Part shown: one piece after another, positions 63,732-64,000 of the stretch
Numbering within the stretch: position 1 is the first letter of the stretch
How the letters are laid out: the number at the start of each line of letters is the position of its first letter
Source of the DNA: Alphaproteobacteria bacterium
GTDB taxonomy: Bacteria; Pseudomonadota; Alphaproteobacteria; Caulobacterales; Aquidulcibacteraceae
Reading direction: 5' to 3'
Assembly: GCA_027485915.1 (NCBI GenBank)
Contig: JAIXQA010000028.1
Coordinates: 40,280 to 104,279, forward strand
Length of the DNA stretch: 64,000 nt
Notes under the pieces: model-generated
What the model was told of the DNA's origin: nothing
Database searches by the model: none
Seen by the model: only the letters and a program-made list of their open reading frames with translations
Translations under genes and position numbers: made by a program

Positions 63732-63940
63732 GTCTGGAAGCGGTTTTGGTGATCCCTTTGGTCCACCAAACCGCAACCGAAATTGTTCTGGCGACATCTG
63801 GGTAGTCAAGTGTCCGTTTTCTTCGAAAACGGATCGCTTGCGACGCAGCATAGCTGCGCACTTGACAACCCAGATGTCGCGCTCATGCTCGATGATCCAT
63901 CTTGGTGAAACATTGTTTCCACCAAAATGGGTCTAGACGG
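63732..63940. repeat. Structured palindromic element, copy 3
   Basis: It is the tandem copy of the element at 63404-63612. The central arms are 63791-63812 / 63859-63880; the mismatch in the same place is now A-A in place of A-G. Ends: GTCTGGAAGC and GTCTAGACGG. Differences from copy 2 are mostly outside the stems or at loop positions. Confidence 0.75.
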
Positions 63941-64000
63941 AAACGCCCCTTCAGTCCGCAAACCTAATGCGCAAGGGCTCTCCCCTCTCCTCTTGGGAGA

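Larger units (their letters stand above)
63311..64000. other. Gene-free region with 328-bp tandem duplication
   Basis: Nothing here codes convincingly. About 63,345-63,660 and 63,673-63,988 are two near-identical copies (period 328 bp, about 1-nt shift at the left end). Each begins with a shared CCCCTGAGGTCCCCGCT segment and holds one structured element (next two entries). Sequence after 63,945 is not repeated. Confidence 0.7.

Noticed and set aside
63264..63861. Short frames on both strands in the tandem repeat (with RRKRTLDYPDV-like peptides)
   Set aside because: They recur only because the DNA is duplicated and palindromic; no ribosome sites and no coding-like composition.
63345..63988. 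CRISPR array
   Set aside because: Only two copies of a 328-bp unit, no short repeats with unique spacers, and no cas genes.

Overview
The window is a 64-kb stretch of a bacterial chromosome with moderate GC content. Gene content points to an alphaproteobacterium, most likely in or near the Caulobacterales/Hyphomonadaceae. This rests on a large TonB-dependent receptor with an Ala/Pro-rich lead-in and IVVTGSRI plug start, DUF1178, DUF1499, DUF2141 and DUF4153 proteins, an IlvB with the alphaproteobacterial GEASIQM form of the ThDP motif, and many 1-4 bp ATGA-type gene overlaps. The assignment is inference from families; no rRNA, tRNA, phage, transposase or CRISPR array was seen.

Layout. 1-4.1 kb: end of a beta-hydroxylase gene, a small secreted Cys-containing protein and a TonB receptor with its terminator. 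4.5-11 kb: peptide acquisition, with an exported S9 peptidase, a lipoprotein peptide-binding protein and OppB/OppC-like permeases split from the binding protein by an opposing gene; no ATPase gene is present. 11-25.9 kb: mostly housekeeping and metabolic genes (DUF442 sulfurtransferase-like protein, metallo-beta-lactamase hydrolase, sulfatase, acyl-CoA ligase, SDR, pdxH, J-domain protein, rsmD, glutaredoxin, nitrilase, amidohydrolase). 25.9-26.65 kb: a RelB/DinJ antitoxin and a YafQ-like toxin, divergently arranged around a 13-bp inverted repeat. 26.7-34.8 kb: alaS, yaaA, patatin, MFS, SRAP and NUDIX genes. 34.8-40.3 kb: a surface-glycosylation block with the GtrB/GtrA/GT-C trio, a paralogous second GT-C and a methyltransferase. 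41.2-48.1 kb: the branched-chain amino-acid cluster ilvC...ilvN...ilvB. A hicAB module, a structured repeat, a short membrane ORF and an NTF2-like gene separate ilvN from ilvB, and ilvB is preceded by a promoter, a Val/Leu-rich leader peptide and a terminator (attenuator). 48.2-63.3 kb: two tandem Spns-type MFS genes, purB, two PaaI thioesterases, a DUF4153 membrane protein, fumC, DUF885 and M28 peptidases, an RluD-type pseudouridine synthase, and a membrane LytTR regulator divergent from DUF2306/DUF2141 genes. 63.3-64 kb: no genes, but a 328-bp tandem duplication of a strongly folded element.

Most interesting: (1) a palindromic element present three times (45,781-46,040; 63,404-63,612; 63,732-63,940), whose stems are kept while their sequences differ between the 45.8-kb copy and the 63-kb copies, each with the same internal mismatch next to GTCAAG; I do not recognise it as a described family. 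(2) A complete ilvB attenuator. (3) The divergent RelB/YafQ arrangement with its palindrome. (4) A hicAB module with a promoter placed so that the mRNA could be leaderless, sitting inside the split ilv cluster.

Functionally the window combines polymer and peptide scavenging (TonB receptor, S9, M28 and DUF885 peptidases, Opp permeases, sulfatase, patatin) with core metabolism (Val/Leu/Ile, purine, TCA, PLP) and cell-surface modification. All names come from reading motifs; none was confirmed by a database search.
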